From contig DUKU01000177.1 of the NCBI GenBank assembly GCA_013329135.1, positions 1 through 12,793 on the forward strand: a DNA stretch of 12,793 bases, written 5' to 3'. This document shows, piece by piece, positions 1-6,398 of this stretch. Numbering within the stretch: position 1 is the first letter of the stretch; every line of letters begins with the position of its first letter. A program made the position numbers and the translations under genes. The notes below the pieces were generated by a model that was not told the DNA's origin, searched no databases, and saw nothing but the letters and a program-made list of their open reading frames with translations. The DNA comes from Thermoplasmata archaeon. Its GTDB lineage: Archaea; Thermoplasmatota; Thermoplasmata; UBA10834.

Positions 1-429
1 AAGGCCAAGGGAGTGGCCGATGTCGTCATCCAGCCCGAGGAGATCGAGGAGATCGCCAAGGACAAGGCGAAGGCAAAGAAGTTCGCGAGGGCGAACGACT
101 TCTTCGTCGCCGAGGCACCCCTGATGCCCACGATCGGTAAGAGACTGGGTATCATCCTGGCACCGAGGGGCAAGATGCCCAAGCCGATACCGCCGGGCTC
201 GGACCCGAAGGCCGCCATCGACAAGCTCAAGGTCAGCGTGTCCGTGAGGACGAGGGACAAGAAGACCTTCCACCTCGCGATAGGCACGAACAGCATGTCC
301 CCTGAGGACCTCGCGGAGAACCTCGACGCAGTGATCAAGAGGCTCACCACCAGGCTCGAGAGGGGCAAGATGAACATCCGCTCGGCCTATGTCAAAACGA
401 CCATGGGCCCTTCGTTCAAGGTGATCTGA
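1..429 (+). CDS. rpl1: Large ribosomal subunit protein L1 (uL1), 5'-truncated by the window edge
   Basis: The protein binds 23S rRNA at the mobile L1 stalk and helps release deacylated tRNA from the E site. The frame is open from base 1 (K-A-K-G-V-A-D...), so the gene begins upstream; the GTG at 13 is internal. The visible 142 residues contain the family's conserved block, RANDFFVAEAPLMP followed by GKRLG and APRGKMPKPIPP, then the C-terminal half of domain I ending in KTTMGPSFKVI. Archaeal L1 is normally about 210-220 residues, so roughly the last two thirds is present. It is followed after one base by the L10 gene and then L12, the classical archaeal L1-L10-L12 order. Archaeal L1 is known to repress translation of this operon by binding its own mRNA near the start; that site lies outside the window. 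Confidence 0.97.
   Translation, partial: KAKGVADVVIQPEEIEEIAKDKAKAKKFARANDFFVAEAPLMPTIGKRLGIILAPRGKMPKPIPPGSDPKAAIDKLKVSVSVRTRDKKTFHLAIGTNSMSPEDLAENLDAVIKRLTTRLERGKMNIRSAYVKTTMGPSFKVI
418..426 (+). promoter_or_regulatory. Shine-Dalgarno site for the L10 gene, inside the end of rpl1
   Basis: AAGGTGATC matches the complement of the conserved archaeal 16S rRNA 3' end (core GGAGGTGATC) and lies four bases before the ATG at 431. It overlaps the last codons of L1, so translation of the two genes is probably coupled. Confidence 0.75.
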
Positions 430-430
430 G

Positions 431-1444
431 ATGACGGCGCACGTCGCATCCTGGAAGAAGGACGCGGTAGCCGGCCTCGTGACCCGGATAAACAAGGGCG
501 ATATCATCGGCATAGTCGATGTCAGAGGCGTCCCCGCCCAGGCGTTCCAGACCATCAGGGCGAACCTGAGGGACAAGGCCGAGATCACCATGCTCAAGAA
601 CTCGCTCATCAAGATCGCGCTCCAGGAGGCCGCCAAGGATAGGAAGGGCCTCGAGCAGCTCATCGACGCGGTCGATGGCCAGTGCGCAATCGTGACCACA
701 TCCCTGAACCCGTTCAGACTGTACAAGCAGCTCGACGCGACCAAGACCAAGATGGCAGCGAAGGGGGGCGAGATCAGCCCTGAGGACATCGAGGTCAAGG
801 CTGGCGAGACGGCGTTCAAGCCCGGTCCGATCGTGGGAGAGCTGCAGAAGGCCGGCGTGCCCGCGGCCATAGAGCAGGGCAAGGTCGTCATCAAGAAGGA
901 CAAGGTCCTTGTCAAGAAGGGCGACAAGATCACGCGCGACATCGCGCTCGTGCTCTCGAAGCTGGAAGTGTTCCCCATGACGGTCGGCCTAGACCTCCAC
1001 GCCGCCTTCGACGACGGCATGGTGTTCAAGAAGGACGTCCTGGCGGTCGATGACAAGGAGTACATGGACAGGATTATGAGCGCCGCGTCCGGCGCCCTGA
1101 ACCTGGCAGTGTTCGTGTCGTTCCCGACCTCGGTGTCGATCAGGCCGATGCTCGCCAACGCCCACATGAAGGCGCTCAACCTCGCGGTGAACGCGAAGGT
1201 GGCGAACGAGGAGACTATCAAGATCATGCTCGCGAAGGCGAACGCGCAGATGCTCTCGCTCGCGTCCCAGATGCCCGCCGAAGGGCTGGACGATGAGCTC
1301 AAGGGCGCATTGAGCGCGGCCCCGAAGGCCCCGGAGCAGAAGAAGGGCGGCGAGGGCAAGAAGGAAGACAAGAAAGAGGAGAAGAAGGAAGAGAAGGTCT
1401 CCGAGGATGAGGCTGCGGCCGGCCTCGGAGCACTGTTCGGATAA
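431..1444 (+). CDS. rplP0: Acidic ribosomal protein P0 / L10 (uL10), base of the ribosomal stalk
   Basis: The 337-residue length is typical of archaeal L10/P0 and much longer than bacterial L10. L10 anchors the stalk to 23S rRNA at the GTPase-associated centre and carries several L12 dimers that recruit elongation and initiation GTPases. The N-terminal rRNA-binding domain is recognisable (residues about 1-105, including RGVPAQAFQTIRANLR and MLKNSLI). Next come the archaeal/eukaryal insertion domain (about 110-185) and the long helical spine for L12 binding (about 215-290). An alanine-rich, lysine/glutamate-rich linker and the factor-binding tail EDEAAAGLGALFG follow. The tail is nearly the same as that of L12 just downstream. 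ATG 431 is set by the SD at 418-426. Its stop is 22 bases before the L12 start. Confidence 0.97.
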   Translation: MTAHVASWKKDAVAGLVTRINKGDIIGIVDVRGVPAQAFQTIRANLRDKAEITMLKNSLIKIALQEAAKDRKGLEQLIDAVDGQCAIVTTSLNPFRLYKQLDATKTKMAAKGGEISPEDIEVKAGETAFKPGPIVGELQKAGVPAAIEQGKVVIKKDKVLVKKGDKITRDIALVLSKLEVFPMTVGLDLHAAFDDGMVFKKDVLAVDDKEYMDRIMSAASGALNLAVFVSFPTSVSIRPMLANAHMKALNLAVNAKVANEETIKIMLAKANAQMLSLASQMPAEGLDDELKGALSAAPKAPEQKKGGEGKKEDKKEEKKEEKVSEDEAAAGLGALFG

Positions 1445-1452
1445 TCGATTGT

Positions 1453-1459
1453 GAGGAGG
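1453..1459 (+). promoter_or_regulatory. Strong Shine-Dalgarno site for rpl12
   Basis: GAGGAGG lies seven bases before the ATG at 1467, in the short L10-L12 gap. A strong independent site fits the need for several L12 copies per L10 on the stalk. Confidence 0.8.
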
Positions 1460-1466
1460 CAGAAAA

Positions 1467-1775
1467 ATGGAGTATGTATACAGCGCGATGGTCCTGCACG
1501 CGGCGAAGAAGCCGGTGACGGAAGAGGGCATTACGAAGGTACTGAAGGCCGCCGGAGTCGAGGCGGACGCGGCCAGGGTCAAGGCCCTCACGGCAGCCCT
1601 GGATGGCGTCAACATAGACGAGGCGATCGCGACTGCGATCGCAGCGCCTGTCGCGGCGGCACCTGCAGCAGCCGGACCCGCTGATAAGAAGGATGAGAAG
1701 AAGGAAGAGAAGAAAGAGGAGAAGGGCGTCTCCGAGGCAGAGGCTGCGGCCGGTCTCAGTGCGCTCTTCGGCTGA
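1467..1775 (+). CDS. rpl12: Acidic ribosomal protein P1 / L12, stalk protein
   Basis: This 102-residue protein is the archaeal P1-type L12, unrelated in fold to bacterial L7/L12. It dimerises through its N-terminal domain (about residues 1-58, MEYVYSAMVLHAAKKPV...), binds the L10 spine, and presents a flexible C-terminus that captures translation GTPases. In order the sequence shows the helical N-terminal domain, an Ala/Pro hinge (about 60-72), a Lys/Glu-rich charged stretch (about 73-86) and the hydrophobic factor-binding tail EAEAAAGLSALFG. It is the last gene of the L1-L10-L12 operon and is followed by a palindrome and a convergent gene. Length and domain order are normal for archaea. Confidence 0.97.
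   Translation: MEYVYSAMVLHAAKKPVTEEGITKVLKAAGVEADAARVKALTAALDGVNIDEAIATAIAAPVAAAPAAAGPADKKDEKKEEKKEEKGVSEAEAAAGLSALFG
1683..1772 (+). repeat. Coding repeat: L12 tail, near copy of the L10 tail at about 1360-1441
   Basis: The lysine/glutamate stretch plus hydrophobic tail of L12 resembles the end of L10 at the nucleotide level as well as the protein level. Both have AAGAAAGAGGAGAAG and AAGGAAGAGAAG blocks, then GTCTCCGAGG and GAGGCTGCGGCCGG. Only small in-frame differences separate them (L12 has an extra glycine before VSE). Both tails are known to bind the same elongation factors in archaea. Confidence 0.7.
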
Positions 1776-1829
1776 GATTCTTCGCCCCTTCGGCTCAAAC
1801 CTCTTCTTCAGAAACCCGTCCTCGGACGC

Positions 1830-1847
1830 CGGGACCTCGAGGTCCCG
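1830..1847. terminator. Perfect 18-bp palindrome between convergent genes, possible bidirectional terminator
   Basis: CGGGACCTCGAGGTCCCG is exactly self-complementary and could form a 7-bp GC-rich stem with a four-base loop in RNA from either strand. It sits in the 97-bp gap between the rpl12 stop and the stop of the minus-strand gene, where a terminator for both is expected. There is no strong T-tract beside it, only CTCTTCTTC at 1801-1809, and archaeal termination relies mainly on T-rich runs. A dimeric protein-binding site is an alternative. Confidence 0.35.
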
Positions 1848-1872
1848 CCCAGCCGGGAGCGCACTTTGAGCA

Positions 1873-2169
1873 TCAGCTCTGTTCGAGCATCTTGCTCACT
1901 TCTTTCTCGAATATGCTCGCCAGCTCGTGCCCTATCTCCTTCCGCATGTTCTCCGGGACGAGGGCGATGCCGAGTTTCGCGCCGCACTTGCCGATCTTGA
2001 GCAGGGCGTAGGCCTCCCTGGCCTTGGCATCTATCAGCGATTCGACCGCGCGCTTGAGCTCCTCCCGCAGCTCCGGGTCCGACTCCAGCTTCTGGCGTAT
2101 GTGCTTCTTGACCTCGTCTCTGACGAGGTCCTGGACCGCCTCGACTATGAGAGTCTCGGACTGGAGCAT
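1873..2169 (-). CDS. Small all-helical protein of unknown function
   Basis: I do not recognise the family. From ATG 2169 the product is 98 residues, hydrophilic and predicted mostly helical, starting MLQSETLIVEAVQDLV. It has dense charged heptad-like stretches (VRDEVKKHIRQKL, ELREELKRAVESL), then a less charged segment (KCGAKLGIALVPENM) and a last helix ending EKEVSKMLEQS. There is no signal peptide or membrane segment. It is probably real because almost all third codon positions are G or C in this frame. That bias continues upstream to about 2199, giving extra in-frame residues IVSAVLKSTKS, but no ATG, GTG or TTG exists there in frame. An ATT at 2200-2202, or a sequencing or real frameshift, might mark the true start. 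It converges on rpl12 and diverges from orc1/cdc6, whose promoter region it shares. The conservative start is given; function unknown. Confidence 0.6.
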   Translation of the reverse strand: MLQSETLIVEAVQDLVRDEVKKHIRQKLESDPELREELKRAVESLIDAKAREAYALLKIGKCGAKLGIALVPENMRKEIGHELASIFEKEVSKMLEQS

Positions 2170-2250
2170 GGACTTGGTGCTCTTGAGGACCGCGCTGACA
2201 ATATCCTCCTCTGAAGCCGTGTTCTCACCCGACCTTCGACGGGGTTGTCC

Positions 2251-2260
2251 CCATAAAATC
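2251..2260 (-). promoter_or_regulatory. Possible TATA box for the small helical protein gene
   Basis: Read on the minus strand this is GATTTTATGG, the AT-richest stretch upstream of the gene apart from the TTTAAA-type element at 2294-2302, which may serve both directions. It predicts transcription starting near 2226-2229, leaving a leader before either candidate start. Weak support. Confidence 0.3.
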
Positions 2261-2293
2261 GTTTGCCCTGACGGCGGCCCGTGCCCCCCTTTC

Positions 2294-2302
2294 TTTAAAA
2301 TA
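2294..2302 (+). promoter_or_regulatory. TATA box of orc1/cdc6
   Basis: TTTAAAATA stands out in GC-rich surroundings. Using the 29-30 nt spacing seen for other genes in this window, transcription would begin near 2323. That is downstream of the in-frame TTG at 2311 and about 12 bases before ATG 2335, which therefore is the better start. Confidence 0.55.
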
Positions 2303-2334
2303 GGCCGAAGTTGATTGCGAGCCGACTTCTCAGG

Positions 2335-3513
2335 ATGAGCGAGATGTGGGACACCATCGGAAAGAGCGTCTTCAAGGATCAGCGCACACTGTCGTTCGAC
2401 TACGTGCCTCCCAAGCTGGTACACAGAGAGAACCAGATGAAGCGCCTGATCATGCTCTTCAGGCCGGTGGTTGAGGAGGACGGCGCACAGAACGCGGTCC
2501 TTGCGGGTAGCGTGGGCACGGGCAAGACCGCCACGGCCAAGCGGTTCTGCACAGACCTCAAGGACCATGCCGAGAAGAAGCAGAAGGCGATCGACTGGAC
2601 CATCGTCAACTGCAGGCAGAGGAACAGCGAGTCGGCGGTCGTGCTGCAGATCGTGAACCACTTCCAGCCCAACTTCCCCGACAGGGGATTCTCCATCACC
2701 GAGATGCTCAGGATACTCAGGAAGGACCTGGAGAAACGCAAGCTCCACATGGTGGTCGTCCTGGACGAGGCGGACGTGCTGCTCAAGAAGGCCGGCCCCG
2801 ACATCATATACAAGCTCACGAGGTTCGGCGAGGAGAAACTTGAGGCGAAGCCGCTCGTGTCCCTCATACTGGTCTCGCAGAAGAACATCTTCGACATGCT
2901 GGACGCGGCGTCCACGAGCACCTTCAAACGGACGAACCTGATAGAGTTCGGCAAGTACACGACCGAGGAGCTCAGGGACATCGTGGCCCAGAGGGCAGAG
3001 CTGGCCCTCCACGAAGGCGGGATCGAGGACGGTGCGCTCGACATCATAGCCGAGGTCTCCTCGGAATGGGGTGACGCGCGGTTCGCGATAGAGATACTCG
3101 AGAAATCAGGCATGCTCGCGGACGAGGAAGGTGCCGGTAGGGTCGGGGTCGAGCACGTGCGGGGGGCGAAGGCGGAGGCGTACAGCTCCGTGACGGAGTC
3201 GAAGCTGTCGGGCCTCGACATGCATCAGAGGCTCGCACTCCTAGGGATCGCGAGGGCGTCCAAGGGGAAGGCCTACATCACCACGAAGGACGCCGAGTCG
3301 GCGTATGCGGTCGCATGCGAGGAGCACGACGAGAAGCCGAGGGCGCACACGGCATTCTGGGGGCTCATGAAGGACCTCGACACGCTCGGGGTGGTCAGCG
3401 CGAAGAAGAGCGGCCCGGGGATATCCGGCAAGACCACGGTGATAACGCTCCTGGACATCCCGGCGAAAGTGCTGGAGCAGAAGGTCCTCCAACTGCTACA
3501 TGAACGTAATTGA
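2335..3513 (+). CDS. cdc6: Orc1/Cdc6 family replication initiator (AAA+ ATPase)
   Basis: Orc1/Cdc6 proteins bind archaeal replication origins and help load the MCM helicase. The 392-residue product is normal in length. The N-terminal YVPPKLVHRENQM is the typical lead-in of the family. Walker A is GSVGTGKTA (residues 58-66) and Walker B is VVLDEAD (D144, E145). A sensor-1 region follows near LILVSQKN (177-184), and sensor 2 is GDARFAIEIL (246-255, R249). The C-terminal 110 residues (LSGLDMHQRLALLGIA... onward) are the winged-helix DNA-binding domain. ATG 2335 is preferred over TTG 2311, which would lie upstream of the predicted transcription start; ATG 2344 is a second option. No typical ORB origin repeats are visible nearby, so this copy may act at a distant origin or be a regulatory paralogue. 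Confidence 0.94.
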   Translation: MSEMWDTIGKSVFKDQRTLSFDYVPPKLVHRENQMKRLIMLFRPVVEEDGAQNAVLAGSVGTGKTATAKRFCTDLKDHAEKKQKAIDWTIVNCRQRNSESAVVLQIVNHFQPNFPDRGFSITEMLRILRKDLEKRKLHMVVVLDEADVLLKKAGPDIIYKLTRFGEEKLEAKPLVSLILVSQKNIFDMLDAASTSTFKRTNLIEFGKYTTEELRDIVAQRAELALHEGGIEDGALDIIAEVSSEWGDARFAIEILEKSGMLADEEGAGRVGVEHVRGAKAEAYSSVTESKLSGLDMHQRLALLGIARASKGKAYITTKDAESAYAVACEEHDEKPRAHTAFWGLMKDLDTLGVVSAKKSGPGISGKTTVITLLDIPAKVLEQKVLQLLHERN

Positions 3514-3552
3514 ACATCGAACCGCCAGCAGACTGCACGCAGGAACAACGTA

Positions 3553-3560
3553 TTTATATC
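3553..3560 (+). promoter_or_regulatory. TATA box of the DUF835 gene
   Basis: TTTATATC is a good archaeal TATA element whose first base is 29 nt before GTG 3582, the geometry of a leaderless transcript. It lies 40 bp past the cdc6 stop, giving the DUF835 gene its own promoter. Confidence 0.65.
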
Positions 3561-3581
3561 ACGGGACCAGTCCAAGTGATT

Positions 3582-4145
3582 GTGGAGGAGAAGGACATCG
3601 GCTCCGATGATAAGAGCGCCGTTGAACTGATCCGTCCCGAGGAAGGGATGTGCTATGTGGTCAGGGAGCGGAAGCCCTTCCTCTCGTACAAGCTTTTCGA
3701 GAACGCGATAAACGACGGGGCCCCCGCGCTCTGCGTCACGAGGCAGTACCCCAATAGGATACGCGAAGCCTTCGAGTTGGGGGAGACCCGGATCATGTGG
3801 CTCAGCCACACGCCGGGCAAGGACCACCACAACCCGACGAGCATCGGGACCCTCGCGACGGTCATATCCTCTTTCATCGAGCGCTACGAGAAGTGCGTCG
3901 TCATCATAGACGGGCTGGAGTACCTCGTCATCAACAACGGTTTCCAGCAGGTCCTGAGGTTCGTGGAGCACATCAACGAGCAGGTCATGCAGAGCAAGTC
4001 CACGGTCCTCGTGCCCATCAGCCCCAACGCCTTCAGCGAGAAGGAGCTGGCGCTGTTGGAGAGGAATGTCGAGGTCATCGAGGCCCCGGCAGTCAGCGTC
4101 GGCCTCGAGAAGGACATGATGAAGCTCATCGACCAGTACAGATGA
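3582..4145 (+). CDS. Stand-alone DUF835 domain protein
   Basis: DUF835 is an archaeal domain of unknown biochemical role, often fused to signalling modules; its fold is thought to resemble P-loop/RecA-like proteins, but no activity is established. Here it forms the whole 187-residue protein. Recognisable family features include CYVVRERKPFLSYKLFENAI (about residues 24-43), CVTRQYPNRIRE (about 51-62), RIMWLS (about 72-77), a long helix VISSFIERY, and the signature CVVIIDGLEYLVINNGF (about 107-123). FVEHINEQV and VPISPNAFSEKELALLER follow. The frame is open back to a TTG at 3510 overlapping the cdc6 stop, but that stretch holds the TATA element, and GTG 3582 lies where a leaderless mRNA would begin. 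GTG 3576 is the near alternative. No transmembrane or sensor domain is present. Confidence 0.85.
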   Translation: MEEKDIGSDDKSAVELIRPEEGMCYVVRERKPFLSYKLFENAINDGAPALCVTRQYPNRIREAFELGETRIMWLSHTPGKDHHNPTSIGTLATVISSFIERYEKCVVIIDGLEYLVINNGFQQVLRFVEHINEQVMQSKSTVLVPISPNAFSEKELALLERNVEVIEAPAVSVGLEKDMMKLIDQYR

Positions 4146-4174
4146 GCCACCATAGTACCGATTATGTCCCCAAG

Positions 4175-4184
4175 GCTTTTGGGC
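4175..4184 (+). promoter_or_regulatory. Weak candidate TATA element before gcvT
   Basis: GCTTTTGGGC lies with its first T (4177) 29 nt before ATG 4206, the same spacing as stronger elements in this window. No Shine-Dalgarno sequence precedes ATG 4206, which agrees with a leaderless start. The sequence match to a TATA box is poor. Confidence 0.35.
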
Positions 4185-4205
4185 AACTTGACTGATTAGC
4201 CCTGC

Positions 4206-5357
4206 ATGAACACGACCCCTCTCAACGACGAGCACAAGAAGCTCAGTGCCAAGATGGTCTGGTTCGCCGGGTGGGAGATGCCCATCCAGTACACTTCTAT
4301 CATCGACGAACACATGACGGTCAGGAACTCCTGCGGGGCGTTCGACGTGTCGCACATGGGCGACTTCATCATACGAGGGCCTGGAGCCGGCGAGATGATG
4401 GACCTGCTCATGACCAACGACGTGCGCGACGCCCCCATCGGCAGGTGCGTCTACTCGCATCTGCTGGACGAGCGCGGCATGATCCTCGACGACACGATCG
4501 CATCGCCTCTGGGCAAGGACGAGTATTTCATGGTGCCCAACGCAGCCACGACCTCGAAGATGAGGAAGTGGGTCGAGAGCCACCTCGACGGGCCCGAACT
4601 CGTGGACATGTCCCTGGACCTTGCAGCCATCGCCGTGCAGGGTCCCAAGGCCAAGGATGTCGTCGGGAGGCTCACATCGGCCGACCTGAGCCCCATCAAA
4701 TCGTTCTGGGCGACCTTCGCGAGGCTGGACGGCATCAAGGCGAAGGGATCGGCCCCGAAGACGGACCTCCTCAGGGGCAGGAGGCTCGCGAACGGCTCCG
4801 GCGATGGCATCGTGGCGTATCTTTCCCGCACGGGATACACCGGCGAGGACGGGTTCGAGATCGTGTGCGAGAATGCCGACGCGCCCGATGTGTGGAGGGC
4901 CGTGCTCGAGAAGGGGAAGGATCTCGGCCTGAGGCCCATAGGCCTTGGCGCGAGAGACACCCTGAGGCTCGAGAAGACGCTCCTGCTGTCAGGGACCGAC
5001 TTTGACGGTTCCCAGACCAGCATCCAGACCGGCCCGTCGTGGGTCGTCGGCTGGGAGCACGCATTCATGGGCAGGAAGGCGCTCGAGGAGCAGCGCGCGT
5101 CCAAGACTTACGACAAGCTCGTGTGCATCGCCGCGAAGGACAAGGGGATACCCAGGCACGGGTACGACATCGTCAAGGACGGGCAGAAGGTGGGCGCGGT
5201 CACGAGCGGCACGCTCTCGCCGGTGCTCAAGAAGGGGATAGCCATGGGGTATGTCCCACTGGACATGTCCGCCGTTGGCACGGGATTGCATATCAAGGTC
5301 AGGGACACGCTGGTCGCTGCCGAGATAGTGAAACCACCTTTCGTCAAGAGGGGATGA
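4206..5357 (+). CDS. gcvT: Glycine cleavage system T protein (aminomethyltransferase)
   Basis: GcvT transfers the aminomethyl carbon from lipoylated H protein to a tetrahydropterin cofactor, releasing ammonia, in glycine breakdown. The 383-residue protein shows the family landmarks in order: FAGWEMPIQY (20-29), CGAFDVSHMGD (43-53), GMILDDT with the catalytic-type Asp (D95/D96), AVQGP (143-147), RTGYTGEDGFEI (208-219), LGARDTLRLE (247-256) and the C-terminal SGTLSPVLKKGIAMGYV (334-350). About 20 extra residues (about 178-200, KGSAPKTDLLRGRRLANGSG) lie just before RTGYTGEDG, in a loop that is shorter in common family members. gcvH and gcvP are not in the window. The stop is one base before the M42 peptidase start, so the two are probably co-transcribed. 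A paralogous folate-dependent enzyme is possible, but the motifs favour true GcvT. Confidence 0.92.
   Translation: MNTTPLNDEHKKLSAKMVWFAGWEMPIQYTSIIDEHMTVRNSCGAFDVSHMGDFIIRGPGAGEMMDLLMTNDVRDAPIGRCVYSHLLDERGMILDDTIASPLGKDEYFMVPNAATTSKMRKWVESHLDGPELVDMSLDLAAIAVQGPKAKDVVGRLTSADLSPIKSFWATFARLDGIKAKGSAPKTDLLRGRRLANGSGDGIVAYLSRTGYTGEDGFEIVCENADAPDVWRAVLEKGKDLGLRPIGLGARDTLRLEKTLLLSGTDFDGSQTSIQTGPSWVVGWEHAFMGRKALEEQRASKTYDKLVCIAAKDKGIPRHGYDIVKDGQKVGAVTSGTLSPVLKKGIAMGYVPLDMSAVGTGLHIKVRDTLVAAEIVKPPFVKRG
5348..5355 (+). promoter_or_regulatory. Shine-Dalgarno site for the M42 peptidase gene
   Basis: GAGGGGAT differs by one base from GAGGTGAT and ends three bases before ATG 5359, overlapping the end of gcvT. 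It supports coupled translation of the two genes. Confidence 0.55.
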
Positions 5358-5358
5358 C

Positions 5359-6396
5359 ATGAAACAGATGCTTGAGGAGCTGATCCGGGTACCGGGCGTG
5401 TCCGGGTTCGAGGAGGACATCAGGGAACACATCAGGGCGAAGGTCGAGGCCATGGGCCTCGAACCCGAGGAGGACAACATCGGGAACCTGATAGTGACGC
5501 TGGGCGACAAGGGTCCCAAGGTCGTGTTCATAGCGCACATGGACGAGCTTGGCCTGATAGTGAGCAAGATGGAGGCCGACGGCTCGCTCAGGATACGCAA
5601 GGTCGGAGGCATAGACGACCGCACGCTCGTAGGGAGGGTCGTCGAGATCAAGACCCAGAAGGGGACCGTCACCGGCGTGATCGGCCTGAAGCCCCCGCAT
5701 CTCATGACCGAGAGCGACGACAGGAAGAAGGTCGTGAGCTGGGAGGAGGTCAGGGTCGATGTCGGCACGAGGACCAGGGCGCAGACCGAGAAGCTGGGCG
5801 TGCGCGTGCTCGACCCGATGGTCTTCAAGAAGGATGTGACATTCATAGGGGACATGATCTGCGCCAGGGGCGTGGACAACCGGGCCGGATGCGCGGTCCT
5901 GTTGGACGCGCTCGAGCGGCTGCGGAAGAAGAAGCTCCCGCTCAGGCTCGTGTTCGTGTGGAGCGTCCAGGAGGAGACTGGGCTGAAGGGGGCGAAGGTC
6001 GTCGGCTTCAGGATGACGCCGGACTACGTGTTCGCGATCGACACCATGACGACCACGGACGGGCCAGCCCAGGGCGAGACATACGAGAAGATACTGCTTG
6101 GCTCAGGGCCGGCCCTGCGCATGTTCGACCATGCGGCGGTCGCCTCGCCGAAGCTGAGGAAGCTCATCGAGGATGTCGCGAAGGCGGGGAAGCTCCCGCT
6201 CCAGTACGGCACCGGGGGCGGCTCGACGGACGGGGCCGCCATGCAGGACTTCGGGTCGCTGATGATGCCGTTGGGAATACCGATGAGGTACACGCACTCA
6301 CCGACGGAGTGCGCGAGCATGAAGGACCTCGATACCCTCACGAAGCTCGTCGTCCTGATCTCCGAGAGGCTCGCGAAGGACACAAAGGTGCGATGA
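5359..6396 (+). CDS. M42 family metallo-aminopeptidase (TET/FrvX-like)
   Basis: M42 enzymes are cytoplasmic di-metal aminopeptidases, often large tetrahedral dodecamers, that trim peptides left by the proteasome. The 345-residue length is typical. Metal and catalytic residues are all in place: HMDELG (H60, D62), the bridging Asp in GVDNRAG (D173), the catalytic glutamate pair in VQEETGLKGA (E205, E206), AIDTM (D228), GGGSTDGAAM (287-295) and the last metal ligand in RYTHSPTE (H313). VPGVSGFEEDIRE near the N-terminus is also a family hallmark. It lies between gcvT and an M20 peptidase with almost no spacers, suggesting one peptide or amino-acid turnover transcript. Substrate preference cannot be read from the sequence. 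Confidence 0.94.
   Translation: MKQMLEELIRVPGVSGFEEDIREHIRAKVEAMGLEPEEDNIGNLIVTLGDKGPKVVFIAHMDELGLIVSKMEADGSLRIRKVGGIDDRTLVGRVVEIKTQKGTVTGVIGLKPPHLMTESDDRKKVVSWEEVRVDVGTRTRAQTEKLGVRVLDPMVFKKDVTFIGDMICARGVDNRAGCAVLLDALERLRKKKLPLRLVFVWSVQEETGLKGAKVVGFRMTPDYVFAIDTMTTTDGPAQGETYEKILLGSGPALRMFDHAAVASPKLRKLIEDVAKAGKLPLQYGTGGGSTDGAAMQDFGSLMMPLGIPMRYTHSPTECASMKDLDTLTKLVVLISERLAKDTKVR
6385..6390 (+). promoter_or_regulatory. Shine-Dalgarno site deciding the M20 peptidase start
   Basis: AAGGTG lies eight bases before ATG 6399 but only two before the in-frame ATG 6393, which overlaps the M42 stop codon. Spacing favours 6399. Confidence 0.5.
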
Positions 6397-6398
6397 CC

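Noticed and set aside
989..1798. Long minus-strand open frame opposite L10 and L12
   Set aside because: It is antisense to two certain ribosomal genes, with low-complexity Ser/Phe/Leu and Ala runs produced by their Lys/Glu-rich and Ala-rich codons.
2311..2334. TTG start for cdc6
   Set aside because: It lies upstream of the transcription start predicted from the TATA box at 2294-2302; ATG 2335 fits better.
2170..2334. Replication origin next to cdc6
   Set aside because: I see no ORB or mini-ORB-like repeats or long AT-rich unwinding region; GGGGTTGTCCCC at 2241-2252 is a lone small inverted repeat.
2170..3012. Upstream extension of the small helical gene to a 379-residue frame
   Set aside because: Beyond about 2200 the frame lies across the cdc6 promoter and then antisense to cdc6, with no coding signature.
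3510..3581. TTG start of DUF835 overlapping the cdc6 stop
   Set aside because: This stretch contains a clear TATA box at leaderless distance from GTG 3582 and does not resemble the domain.
3273..4583. 436-codon minus-strand open frame
   Set aside because: It runs antisense to cdc6, DUF835 and gcvT, is His/Val/Asp/Arg-rich as expected from a reversed GC-rich gene, and matches no family I know.
5889..6398. N-terminal extension of the M20 peptidase
   Set aside because: It overlaps the M42 gene in another frame with Arg/Gly/Ala-rich noise; the real start is at 6399 (or 6393).
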